Shown here in pieces: positions 55,251 through 64,000 of a stretch of DNA of 64,000 bases. The notes below the pieces were generated by a model, which saw only the letters and a program-made list of their open reading frames with translations, did no database searches and had not been told where the DNA came from. Positions within the stretch are counted from its first letter, which is position 1; the number at the start of each line of letters is the position of its first letter. The translations under genes and the position numbers were made by a program. The stretch covers positions 1 through 64,000 of the forward strand of contig JAJTUP010000042.1 in the NCBI GenBank assembly GCA_021399435.1, in the 5' to 3' direction. Source of the stretch: Diaporthe sp. PMI_573. Lineage: Eukaryota; Ascomycota; Sordariomycetes; Diaporthales; Diaporthaceae.

Positions 55251-56205
55251 GGTGGGGGACCGGCGGGGCTGGGTGTCTGCTGCTGAAGGACGGATGAATC
55301 GAGACTGTAACCGCCTTAGGTCTTGAGCTCTAATCCTTAAACATGGAGCGGCGATGGCTGGAAGCCGTGCTGCCGGCGCCAATGAGCCACAATGCATAAT
55401 GCAAAATGCACAAATACGGACATCGTCCCCATGCAGCCGGCGAACAACTGAATTTACTAATTCCACTTTCACAAAATCTGACCTTGAAACATTCCTGCCA
55501 TAGACCGAAATATAAATAAAGGGTAATTGTATGTTAGCCTGAGGCCGTTCCAACCATCAGACTAATCAGCACGATCTACCATTAGAAAGGGTTCTCAATA
55601 GTCAAGGTAATTGGTATGGGACCCGCGCCACCACATAGTGGGGTGGGAGGAAATAGGTAAGAGACGAAAATTGCTTTGCCATGAGCTGCAAATGATCCGC
55701 AGGCCAAGTGGGTAGTAGGGAATTGACTTGCGGGACATCGACGCCCCCAGGATTAAGCGACTTTAGACGTCCTATATTCGGCCCTCCTGCCGCACCTGGC
55801 TCATGAATGAAGAGATTTGGCACCACCACAGCTGGCGTTAAGGATAGTGATTCCCAAGGTTGCGTCTCTTTGTTGTGCGACGAGACGGAATTGTCCTCGT
55901 CCTCGTCGTCAGCCTGATTCCTTTTCGTCTCTGCTAAGTCCGTTTGAATTGTGCAGCTATCCACGTCATTTAGGCATCTAGGGTAATTCGGTAGACAGCA
56001 GCCTTCAGCAGGTTACTTTCTTTGCTTGACTGTGGTCTGAATGGTGGTGTGTCGCCAACACGAAATCGAACCTCGCATTAGCGTACCTATTCGTGCTTGT
56101 GGTAGGCGCATAGGTGCCCTTTGACCGACCGAGGCCGTGCATTAGCGGCCAGAGCGCCAAGATAACGGCTTGCAATCCGGCTTGAGCTGTTAGTGATGCG
56201 ACCTT
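55251..56205. other. Intergenic with one doubtful minus-strand frame
   Basis: A 120-codon minus frame (55602-55964) begins MDSCTIQTDLAETKRNQADD and has a plausible acidic disordered start, but no domain and no intron evidence. Not counted as a gene. Confidence 0.4.
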
Positions 56206-56208
56206 ACA

Positions 56209-56240
56209 GTACACGTACGTACGTACGTACTGTATTTTAG
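56209..56240. repeat. ACGT array forming a palindrome
   Basis: acagtacacgtacgtacgtacgtactgta: a self-complementary ACGT run at the left edge of the hAT element. A related run stands at its right edge (59159-59217). Confidence 0.9.
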
Positions 56241-56399
56241 CCATAGTACCGTACGTACTACGAAGCTAGACCTTCTCCTGAAAAATTTTTCCCTTGGCGT
56301 CCCCTGTTAAGGACTGTTAAGTTTTGTCAGGGCTTCGGCCCGTCGCCCTAACGGGTCTCAACAACACCGTTTTTGTCCTCAAGACCTCGTCTCTTTTCA

Positions 56400-56430
56400 C
56401 CATCACCACCATCACCACCATCACCACCTA
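56400..56430. repeat. CAC/CAT trinucleotide array
   Basis: Three tandem copies of caccatcac with a short tail, inside the non-coding left part of the hAT element. Confidence 0.85.
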
Positions 56431-56954
56431 CCTCTCAACACTCGAATAACGACGAGACTACCTCCTTAAAGACACTGGGAACAGGAGTTTGAAGCTGAAG
56501 GTCCTCCTGAACCCCCCGAAACACTTCGACAAGCCGCTCTCTTGTCCTGACACAAATGAAATCTGTTGAGCTGCCTTAAGGTACCGGGACGGCCGGGAAA
56601 AGCACCAACTGCCTAGGGTTTTCTCCTTTTATGGTTTCCCTTGGGCTATACACCCTCTTTCGACAGGATACACGAGTAATCGGTACAGGATTGGAGGAGG
56701 AGGGCGGATAAGAGAATTCTAGTTGGAAAGACAGATATTACCGCTATTTTCTTTTGTCAGGCGAAACGGAGGTATCCAATCCTCCCGTCAGATGCTGTAC
56801 GAGTGTAGCAGTTAGCCTAAGACGTTAATAACACACGTAACACACGTACTACGAAGCTGTACATACAAGTACGTACCATACAAGATTTCCCCTCTCCTTT
56901 TTGGACAGCAGTCAGGTTTTTACAGTACTATTCTACCCTTTTACCGTTTCTGCC

Positions 56955-57536
56955 CTAAACCTCCGACTCCACCTCAGTGCCAACACCCAATATATCACCC
57001 GTCGACTGCAACACACCCTCCCACTCAAATTCTTCATTGGATGAGGCCATCTCGCCATGCATCCAGACCTTGCTGCCCTGCGCATTCACAAATAACTCGA
57101 GATATGAGTCTTCAAGGTCGAGCCAGTCCTTCTTCTCAAGGTCTGCCCAGCGCTTTTTATGAGCATACTTCTGATCCTCTACACGATCCAGTACACGGTC
57201 GTTCATAAAAATGAATGCCTGCATATCAGCATGCATAGGCGTAAGGCGATCCCGAGCTTTCGTGTGTATAAAACTAATAGCGGAGAAACTTCGTTCTGAG
57301 GGCACAGAGTTCGCAAGGGTACTCATTACCTTGACTGCCACTCTAGCCAGAATCAAGCCCTGGTTGAGGAGGCACTGCCATGCCATTGCCGGCTTGAAGC
57401 CATCGTCGTAAACAGCACTATGCTTATTAAATAAGCCGTCTGGGCTGCCTGTGCGCATTCGGAAATGTGTGAATTCGGAAAGGGCACGGTGGTACTCGCT
57501 ATCGTTGCCAAACTGTTTCCGCAGATATTCTTGCAC
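56955..57536 (-). pseudogene. hAT transposase, C-terminal dimerisation part
   Basis: 193 open codons. The region SVPSERSFSAISFIHTKARD, then RLTPMHADMQAFIFMNDRVL, is the hATC dimerisation domain. The frame is open upstream through the DKQTYDIHWIADALRP segment to the tag near 57690, so it is the 3' part of one interrupted transposase gene. Confidence 0.85.
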
Positions 57537-58438
57537 GCGCGCAAAGGTGGTAGGCGGTAATTTCGAATTCGGGCCAGTGGTATCAGGCCGTAGGGCATCG
57601 GCGATCCAGTGTATGTCGTACGTTTGCTTATCAAGCCGTGCTTTGAATATAGCTTCAATCTCGTCCCACGGAATATCAGGATACTAATCTGCCTCTTTTA
57701 TCTCAGCCCATTTACTTTTGATTTGGAGCCAGCGATTCACCACATATGCGATTCTGGCCTCGTCAGCCTCGGAAGCATGTTGAAACTTGTCCACAGGCTT
57801 AAGCACGGCAATCGCAGCCTCAAGCTTTAGCCAGAAGCTATTGTCCTTAATAATCCGAACTGCTTCGGGCAGGAGAACAGGACAATCTCGGGATCGGAGC
57901 TCATCTCACACGTCTCTTCGAATAGACCAGTCCCTAACAGGGTCTCAAGAACAAAGGAGGGAATAGAAAGAGTTGTACTGAGAGCCCTAGTGCGTTATTA
58001 CACTGTTCGAAACGAGCAAGTTAACATAGCGGTTTCGCTGAAATTTAGCGGGCGATTTACCTTCTGATCAATGCGTGAGTTAGTCTGTTCCATCTTTTGC
58101 GCTGGCAGGTTCTCAATCTTTGCAATTGCAACTTCGATTGTGAGAAAAACATGATAAGGGTATTGGCGCTACTATGGAGGTCTCCAAAGAATGGAAGAAG
58201 GAGGATGTCTTTAATTAGAAGCTGAAGGCCGTGAGAATCGCATAAAGAGAAGCTGACATGTGAGAGCTCTGGGGACCTGCCAAGTAAGTCGTGTACAGAG
58301 CGCATTGTATTGTCGGTGTCTGTATAGATAGAATTGATTCTGGAACCCTTCGTCGCTGCAGAGTTGCTGCATTTCTCCCCATATTAGCTTTCCCCAATTC
58401 TCCGCTGTATGTTGTTCTTCTCCCGTATCAAATGTTTT

Positions 58439-59029
58439 CTAGTAGAAGGCTGGGCCGTCTGGTAGTTGTACCGAAATATTCACAATCCTGTGGCCGGAAA
58501 TATTGTCGGAGGCGTCAAATATGATATTGAACCATTCTGAGTCCCTGATACGTTTGAACACCTCGTCACGGATTTGCTGATAGAAGTCGGGGAGAATTCT
58601 GGTGATAGCAGCACGGCTAGGAGGCTTCCAGCCAGGCTTAATGCGAGTGAAGAAATAATGCCAACGGCGGCTCTCGAAGAGGCTGAAGGGGCGGCCGCCA
58701 GCAATTACGGCGGCGGCGGCATCATAAGCGAGATTGTTGCTCTCGTCTCGCGAGATATGCTGAATCCCGACCTCAGTTATCCCCTTTTGTATAGTTTCAG
58801 AATATGAGGGGGGCCAGCCAGCCTTATCTCGAGCCTGGCGCTCTTGTTGCTGCTTGGCTTGCCATTCCTCACACGTAGCGAGATGCTCTTTCGGCCTCCC
58901 AACAGAGGTGGCTGCAAAGTCCTTCTGGCAGTGACGGCATCTGTATCGTTTGCTTTTCTTGGGGTCAGGGCGGCCGAGGCTGACGAACTGTTGCCAAACG
59001 AAGGCATCGTTAGATTTGGTGGGTGCCAT
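58439..59029 (-). pseudogene. hAT transposase, N-terminal BED-finger part
   Basis: 196 open codons starting at a good ATG. The BED zinc finger has the Cys pair in CRHCQKDF and a His...Cys pair in HLATC, which binds element ends. It is followed by the conserved SRAAITRILPDFYQQIRDEV and NIIFDASDNISG segments with the first catalytic Asp. The frame ends after PDGPAFY, where the rest of the gene continues in other frames. Confidence 0.85.
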
Positions 59030-59235
59030 CTTTTTAACAATAGCTTCAATGAAGAGAGAATGTAACTACAGAGAGTACGTTGAGCTGTTCAGCCAGCAGA
59101 GTTTGTACAACCCCGCCGGGGGGCCACAGATTCCCTTTTTAGGAATATTGTGGACCCTCATCGTACGTACGCGATACGTGTACGTACGGCACCCTGATAG
59201 TACATACGTACGTACAATGGCATAGTACCAAAAGT

Positions 59236-60523
59236 ACAACATCACTAGCGTGCGCGGGTGTGGGGCGGTCGGAATGGGGGGGTGGTCGGAAGCTGGGCCG
59301 GGCACGTTACGGCCAGCACATGTGGCTCCGGGACACTTTGCTGTACCATTTGCATTGGAGCCCACCGACCATCCAATTAAGTGAGGTTAGAGCTTTGTAG
59401 TGAGGTGATATGAGGTTCAACCACACCCCGGCTGGAAATGAACCAATACGCACGCGTCGCAGCCTGCAGCTGCAACCCTAGCATGACGGAGCTGTATCCT
59501 TTGCCCATCCTACCCCCTGGGGCCCGTGCAATCTCGAAGAATCGACAGCCCTGCTGCATTTGGGAAACTACGAGCTATCCCCAAAGAAGTCTACTGCAAG
59601 CGGATAAGGCTTTTTACCAGAGTAATGTTCAAGACCGCTTTTGGTAGGCACAAAAGGTCGGCTCAAGGCCGCACGATGATCGTTTCATTGTCTTTGAAAC
59701 ATTGTAGGACCCGTAAGTTGGCCTGCGGCTATATATTCACAGCATCATGAATGAGCGAGTAAACATGGAGACAACTGAGACTCTCGACTTCTTACGCAGT
59801 TTACGACAACAGAACAGACTGCCCTCTCTCACATTTAGCTAGGTTGCGCGGAGTTTATACTAGGCCTGACCGTGCAGTTTTACGGAACAAGTATTCCAGA
59901 GGAGGATACTGCTGGACTGGTGCCGCATGAGGGGCCTGCAGGGTGGCTTCTTTGCGCTTTCGACGTGGTGCCATAATCCATGCCCTCGGTCGGCTGGTAC
60001 TGCTCAAAGATCGGCCGTGGCTGGCTGGGCCCCCAACCGGACGAGGCGATGGATAGCGGTGGCTCATAGTGGTGATCACAGTCGCAGCATTCCCCATCCA
60101 TACAATTTCTGATGCACGCGTTTATGCTGAAATCGGTGCCGAAATTGAGTGGTTGGTCCTCGTGTGAAGGCGTCATGATTATCGGCATGCTAGCGGCGGA
60201 ACCTCAGTAATAAACAGGCTGCGTGCTTGTGTCTCGCAAGTATAGCTGCTCACGAAGCTTTTCCGGGTGCCACTGGAATGTGGGGGCGCAACCCTTATTG
60301 TAGGACGGCTACGATTTTCCTGCCGCATTCCGGGCAAAATTAAAGTGTTTGATTAAGTCATAGCTGCCCAAGGGCCCCGATTCTCAAGCCGACCTTGGGA
60401 GCTGGCCCGCTGACTAAGCTTTCCCTGGACCATCCGGACAGGCGGTCCGGCGGCCTTCTTCACGCGACCGCATTCTGCGAGCATTTTCATCTTTACATCA
60501 CGTCTATCACTCATCGCATCGCA
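59236..60523. other. Intergenic with a doubtful small minus-strand frame
   Basis: A 102-codon minus frame (60188-59880) starts MPIIMTPSHEDQPLNFGTDF, is Cys-rich in the middle (CIRNCMDGECCDCDHH) and otherwise Pro/Ser-rich. There is no signal peptide, so a secreted role is unlikely; it could be a small gene but is unsupported. Confidence 0.4.
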
Positions 60524-61936
60524 ATGGCGCCAGCAAACCACAGGCTGATGCAACAGATCCCGCTCCAGCATCATTTGCCATCTCCGGACACCTCATTCTC
60601 TGCGGATAGCGTGCCTTCGACCGCGCCGCCGTCCCCACCGCGGTCGACGTCATCGTGTTCTACGACCGTGCTGCCGGCGTCGCTATTGCCCACCTCGCAA
60701 CCCCGTCTCGACCCGCGTCGCAGACGATCACGGTCTGCAACGAATCTGCCTGAATCCGTCGTCACTGCCTTCCAGTATATCCAAGAGGCCCATCAGGGGC
60801 GGTACGTGGGACCGTCTTGGGTATCATTCCCGAACGTCTCGTCCGACGACCTCGAAGCACTCGTGTCTGCCGCCGCACGAGAAGGCATCCACAAATACCG
60901 CTACGACTTCAACCCCCTCTCCGAGCTCCTCACGCTACGAATGCCCGAGGGCAAGCCCCACAATTTCACGAAGAACGGTATTGGCTGCGCGATTCGGGAC
61001 CATCTATACTGGCGGTTGGATCAGGCAATTCAAGACGACGAGTACGAGGCAGACACCCTCCGATCGATCAAACAGCTGGTCAGCCTCAACATCGAAGCCG
61101 AAATCAAGCTGCCCACAGGCGCAACAAAGGTCCCCGACGTTTCCTTCTTCCACCAAGGACAAACGTACCCTCCGTTAGTCGTCGAGATCGGGTCGAGTCA
61201 AAAGAGCGCAGACTTGCCCAGATTAGCACGGGACTATATTGGACAGACGGAGGGCAAAATCCAGACCGTTATCACACTACACATAGGGTACGACAACCCT
61301 CTGCAACGCTCTGAAAAGCGGCGACGGCATCAGTCATCATCAATCCAAGACTACACCGGCCGGGTGACAAGGTCAAGGTCAAGGCAAAGCCAGACGAGTC
61401 AGACCTCGAGATCGCAAAGTCGGGGTCGAGGGCTCCAAGCATCCGTGGCCGGGGATGACCGCAATACAGAGACATTGGCATCATCATCTGCTGCCGGAGT
61501 ATCTCTCTTCAGATTGCGGGATCAGGTTCTAGACAATCACCTGTTTCGGGATAGTGAAGGTGCACGCGTGGATGGAAGTCTGGAGCTGAATGTGGCCGAC
61601 TTCGTCCCACGAGACGACGAAAGTTTCAAATCGCTCAGCTTCAACGTCCCATTCAGAGATCTGTATGATGCATTAGAACGAGGGGAGCAGCAGCAACGTC
61701 TCGAGGAACAGACACCACCCCCAGCACAAGGGACGAGCCGTAAGAGGGCGCACTTTGAGTTCAATTGGGAACTGTCTCAGCCGGAGTCGGAGTCTTTGTC
61801 TGCTTCTGCTTCTACGCGAGAGTTGCGGTCGTCATCATCGAAGAGGCTGAGGACGGAAGGAACAGAAGCCAGTCATCAAGACAACATAGAGGATCATGAT
61901 GGGGCAATGGTTCTTAGGCGTAGGCGATCACAGTAA
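60524..61936 (+). CDS. Putative PD-(D/E)XK-fold nuclease-like protein
   Basis: A 470-residue single exon from MAPANHRLMQ; the frame is open upstream but this ATG has a better context. Residues 1-75 are Ser/Pro-rich with a basic RRRRSRS patch (possible NLS). A globular part at about residues 85-260 contains a helix-strand core with TKVPDVSFF (Pro-Asp at 204-205) and YPPLVVEIGSSQKSADL (Glu221, Gln226, Lys227), then an ARDYIGQTEGKIQTVITLHI strand. The order PD...VEIG.SQK resembles the active-site hairpin of the PD-(D/E)XK superfamily (as in Uma2-like proteins), although the Glu-to-Lys spacing is not the simple E-x-K. The C-terminus is disordered and basic (RSRSRQSQTSQTSRSQSRGR, KRLRTEG). It is probably nuclear. 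Similar standalone fungal proteins occur in repeat-rich regions; function inferred only from the motif. Confidence 0.6.
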   Translation: MAPANHRLMQQIPLQHHLPSPDTSFSADSVPSTAPPSPPRSTSSCSTTVLPASLLPTSQPRLDPRRRRSRSATNLPESVVTAFQYIQEAHQGRYVGPSWVSFPNVSSDDLEALVSAAAREGIHKYRYDFNPLSELLTLRMPEGKPHNFTKNGIGCAIRDHLYWRLDQAIQDDEYEADTLRSIKQLVSLNIEAEIKLPTGATKVPDVSFFHQGQTYPPLVVEIGSSQKSADLPRLARDYIGQTEGKIQTVITLHIGYDNPLQRSEKRRRHQSSSIQDYTGRVTRSRSRQSQTSQTSRSQSRGRGLQASVAGDDRNTETLASSSAAGVSLFRLRDQVLDNHLFRDSEGARVDGSLELNVADFVPRDDESFKSLSFNVPFRDLYDALERGEQQQRLEEQTPPPAQGTSRKRAHFEFNWELSQPESESLSASASTRELRSSSSKRLRTEGTEASHQDNIEDHDGAMVLRRRRSQ

Positions 61937-62777
61937 TGTAGATATCTTCAAGTTGTGTGCCTGGGCAGTCTAATCAATAGAACACATTTTGGCCACGAGG
62001 ATACTGGCAACAGGGCTGACGGTAGTGAGGTAGATTGGTCCAGGTAGCAATTGGTGTGCCATCGGTAGCCATTGCAGAGGGTACTTAGGTAGGATGCGAA
62101 CTGCTCGTGCATGGCGCAACGGCACCTAGGTGGCGCGGTGTGGATGTCTCGGGCTCGCGACGGGCCGCTCAGGGGTTGAACTCTAGGAGGGTGGGAACAA
62201 GGGGGTCGCGTCTGTAGGCTGCACGTAATAGGCAAGCGGTAATAGTGTGACTCAGGAGCCACAGCGATCCCGTCTAGTGTATTCTGAACATTTGGGAAGA
62301 CGCACGAGCTTACACTACAGTTTCCATCCGATGCCCCACCACCTCCGAAACAAGCCTTTTGGTCTTCAGCTGAAGAACAACAGGCAGACATAGCATCGCC
62401 AATGGAGCAAGACATGCAACACCTCAGTTACAGCCCCGCCTTCGAGAACGCTATAAAGCTGGTCACGTTCTGGTCGATGAGGAGCCCGAGGCAGGCTTGA
62501 AGGGCGTCAGGGATCGCTGCCGCTTTTTGGCAGGCCCCTGTTGCTGTACTTATTGCCTCATCTGATGGCCGGGATGTAATAACCATGCGGACCTTCCTGA
62601 ACATGGCCATTTCAAACGACAAACGTTCATCTTCCCAGAGACATATCACCATGGAACTACAAGTTCCACCGAGGACGAGAAGACAGACAGTAGTGGCTCT
62701 TGTTAAAGGATGAGAGGCAGTAATTCCGGTAGAGGCCTGTCGCTTGGTCGGGGAAATTCCTCACACTCGATGCGTAC
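61937..62777. other. Intergenic, two unsupported minus frames
   Basis: Minus frames at 61948-62415 (MSCSIGDAMSACCSSAED, Cys-rich start) and 62428-62652 (MVICLWEDERLSFEMAMF) could be two exons of one gene, but no family, donor/acceptor pair or signal peptide supports this. The words gtacttaggtagg and cacctaggtgg recur here. Confidence 0.35.
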
Positions 62778-63587
62778 ATGGGGGCGCGAGTGTGGAAAAT
62801 TGTGCTGGCCGGCAAATGCGGCTATCAGCGGCAATTGCCTGCGGCAGGTCTTTCTGCCCAGATCGCTTCACCGGTCTCTCACAGCGGGAGGTACCCGGAG
62901 TCAGGCAGCGTGATGTCTACAGCAGAAGAAGGCTTTGGGCTGTGGGAGCAGCCACGGACAGGCTCGCAGGGCAACCCGGAGGATCTGGAGGTATACGGGC
63001 AACCCGAGGAAACAGAATGGGACAACATGAGATCGCCCCTCCCGCCCTGCGGAATGGATGGGGCCGATGATGCCGGGCGCGGTCCCGCGCCGGTAGCGCA
63101 AGCCCCCCATCTCCAAGCTGTGTGGACATTTATGGAATCGCACGCAGAAATCCACCATGCAGGCCTTCTTGATCCCACCCTACGAGAATATGACGCATCA
63201 AGGAGCGCCCCTCCTGAATCCCAAGATATGGAGATCGACGACAACACTAGTATTCCCGACGATGTGGACTACCCTTTTGATTATGTACTCGAGAAACGGC
63301 GCAATATGTTCTATCTCCAGTGGAAAGATGGTACTCGCTCGTGGCAGCATCGACACCAGGTGTCCGACGACCTTATCAAGCCATTTGAGGCCAGCTGGAA
63401 AGGGTACCGTTTGGGTGTCGACGTGTTGTACAAGAAGCCGGCAGGTCGGGCGCCGTTCCGCCTCCGATTCAAAGACTGGCCGTGGGAGAACGCAACCATC
63501 TGGGCTACCTACGGGGAGCTGAGCCCAGAGCTCGGGGTACAGTGGCCGAGCAAACCAAGGCGGCGAGGCCGCAGATGCCTTCATTAA
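62778..63587 (+). CDS. Chromo-like domain protein
   Basis: A 269-residue single-exon frame. The start may be 62778 or the internal ATG at 62913 (MSTAEEGFGLWEQPRTGS). The N-terminal half is disordered. At about residues 167-210 stands PDDVDYPFDYVLEKRRNMFY, then LQWKDGTRSWQHRHQV, which follows the chromo-domain pattern (aromatic, VExIL..R, YxVxW, then TW). One of the aromatic-cage positions is conserved (Trp of LQW). A tail with DWPWENATIWATYG and basic residues follows. Such modules bind modified histone tails or nucleic acid; the assignment is by pattern only. It lies 130 bp upstream of the MADS-like gene on the same strand. Confidence 0.55.
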   Translation: MGARVWKIVLAGKCGYQRQLPAAGLSAQIASPVSHSGRYPESGSVMSTAEEGFGLWEQPRTGSQGNPEDLEVYGQPEETEWDNMRSPLPPCGMDGADDAGRGPAPVAQAPHLQAVWTFMESHAEIHHAGLLDPTLREYDASRSAPPESQDMEIDDNTSIPDDVDYPFDYVLEKRRNMFYLQWKDGTRSWQHRHQVSDDLIKPFEASWKGYRLGVDVLYKKPAGRAPFRLRFKDWPWENATIWATYGELSPELGVQWPSKPRRRGRRCLH

Positions 63588-63721
63588 ACGCGTATGCCAC
63601 ATTGCAATGCATCCCGGCTTCGGGATGTGCCGCAAGCCGGGAGAGCGGCCGACGCGGCGAACGTGGTATAAGGTAGGCCCAGGCAACGCAAGCTTGCATC
63701 AATCCTTGAGCAACATCCATC

Positions 63722-64000
63722 ATGTCGCCAAAAACCCCAACCGCCGCTGAAGCCCGTCTGGAAGCCAGAAAGAAGGCGAAGCGGCTGGCACTCAAGATAT
63801 TGCGCCGGCGACGGACGATCCTCAACAGCATTCACAGGTTCTCCGAGGAATTTGGACTGCGTGCTTACGTGCACCTGGAGAAGAAGAGCAGACATGGGAG
63901 CTACGACGTCTACTCCTCACACGACCCGATGCACTCGGCGATCGTGAGTCGCGCGTTCCCGCATCCGTGGGTACTGCTAACACCGCCTAGGCCAAATGTT
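63722..64000 (+). CDS. MADS/SRF-like domain protein, cut by window edge
   Basis: The frame starts MSPKTPTAAEARLEARKKAK and continues RLALKILRRRRTILNSIHRF, SEEFGLRAYVHLEKKSRHGS and YDVYSS. A basic stretch, a helix ending in a hydrophobic Ser/Phe-Gly-x-A/V pattern and then a strand match the first half of the MADS box (...RRxxLLKKAxELSxLCGVxVYLxIE). The basic core is degenerate, as in the SRF-like proteins of ascomycetes. A likely intron, GTGAGT...GCTAAC...CTAG (63944-63990), interrupts the frame after SAI. The rest of the gene is outside the window. Confidence 0.55.
   Translation, partial: MSPKTPTAAEARLEARKKAKRLALKILRRRRTILNSIHRFSEEFGLRAYVHLEKKSRHGSYDVYSSHDPMHSAIVSRAFPHPWVLLTPPRPNV

Larger units (their letters stand above)
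56206..59235 (-). mobile_element. Damaged hAT transposon with BED finger
   Basis: A minus-strand hAT element. The right part (59029-58439) encodes MAPTKSNDAFVWQQFVSLGR, a BED-type finger (CRHCQKDF...HLATC) and the N-terminal transposase region ending IFDASDNISGHRIVNISVQL. The centre (about 58305-57540) retains SFSLCDSHGLQLLIKDILLL and PFFGDLHSSANTLI, KPVDKFQHASEADEARIAYV and RPDTTGPNSKLPPTTFARVQ. The left part (57536-56955) has the dimerisation domain with STLANSVPSERSFSAISFIH. At least two stops interrupt the centre (tga in a WSIRRDV context near 57905 and tag after EIKEAD near 57690), plus a possible intron or frameshift. Both ends are rich in ACGTAC words (56210-56265 and 59155-59230), but I could not fix exact ends or the 8-bp target duplication. 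Confidence 0.85.

Noticed and set aside
60817..61314. 165-codon plus frame rich in Arg
   Set aside because: Shadow frame of the PD-(D/E)XK-like gene.
1..64000. Possible giant mobile element (Starship-type)
   Set aside because: No tyrosine-recombinase captain (DUF3435), DUF3723, patatin-like or ferric-reductase cargo genes were recognised in the window.

Overview
The window looks like a chromosome segment of a filamentous ascomycete (Pezizomycotina, plausibly a sordariomycete). Genes are widely spaced. Where reading frames force an intron it is short (about 38-72 nt), with GTRNGT donors, CTAAC/CTGAC-like branch points and YAG acceptors. The families are typically fungal: Zn(II)2Cys6 and bZIP regulators, a P450, nor-1-like and FabG-like short-chain dehydrogenases, a DHA14-type MFS pump, NmrA, an Est1-domain protein and a fungal pogo/Fot-type transposon. 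Roughly half of the sequence has no convincing gene and holds relics and repeats, so this is an accessory, gene-poor region. No rRNA, tRNA or CRISPR array was seen.

Layout. 1-12 kb: a P450 gene, a frameshifted kinesin-light-chain-type TPR relic, an intact bZIP factor, a RING2/IBR scrap, the C-terminal half of an MFS pump, and fragments of a ubiquitin C-terminal hydrolase (UCH). 12.5-19.2 kb: the best preserved block, with a divergent HtrA/NMA111-like serine protease (-), an ankyrin protein with a lipidation-type N-terminus (+) and an intact UCH-L3/YUH1-type deubiquitinase (-), the last two tail to tail. 20-28 kb: unrecognised genes and a ZZ-finger plus SANT-like protein. 28.6-30.6 kb: a complete pogo/Fot-like DNA transposon with perfect 36-bp terminal inverted repeats and an open transposase. 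31-34.3 kb: a large Est1-domain protein, followed by AT-rich repeat-like DNA. 36-43.4 kb: two intact short-chain dehydrogenases, a broken third one and a Zn2Cys6 factor, which could be the remains of a small metabolic locus. 44-46 kb: a decayed Ty1/copia element. 46-50 kb: a RING-H2 gene with a premature stop, a four-helix membrane protein, and an NmrA gene whose 3' end meets a MULE-like transposase scrap. 50-55.6 kb: nearly gene-free, with a 15-bp minisatellite and an amidohydrolase relic. 56-59.2 kb: a damaged hAT element. 60-64 kb: a putative PD-(D/E)XK-fold protein, a chromo-like protein and the start of a MADS/SRF-like protein cut by the window edge.

How they may work together. The protease, ankyrin protein and deubiquitinase are arranged as if they form a unit. 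Decayed UCH pieces on the far side of the protease suggest that the locus has duplicated and decayed. The dehydrogenases and the Zn2Cys6 factor could be a small or eroded secondary-metabolism locus, but no backbone synthase is present. Several stops fit C-to-T changes in CpA context, as expected for repeat-induced point mutation; the pogo-like element has escaped this. Exon boundaries are my own hand predictions.
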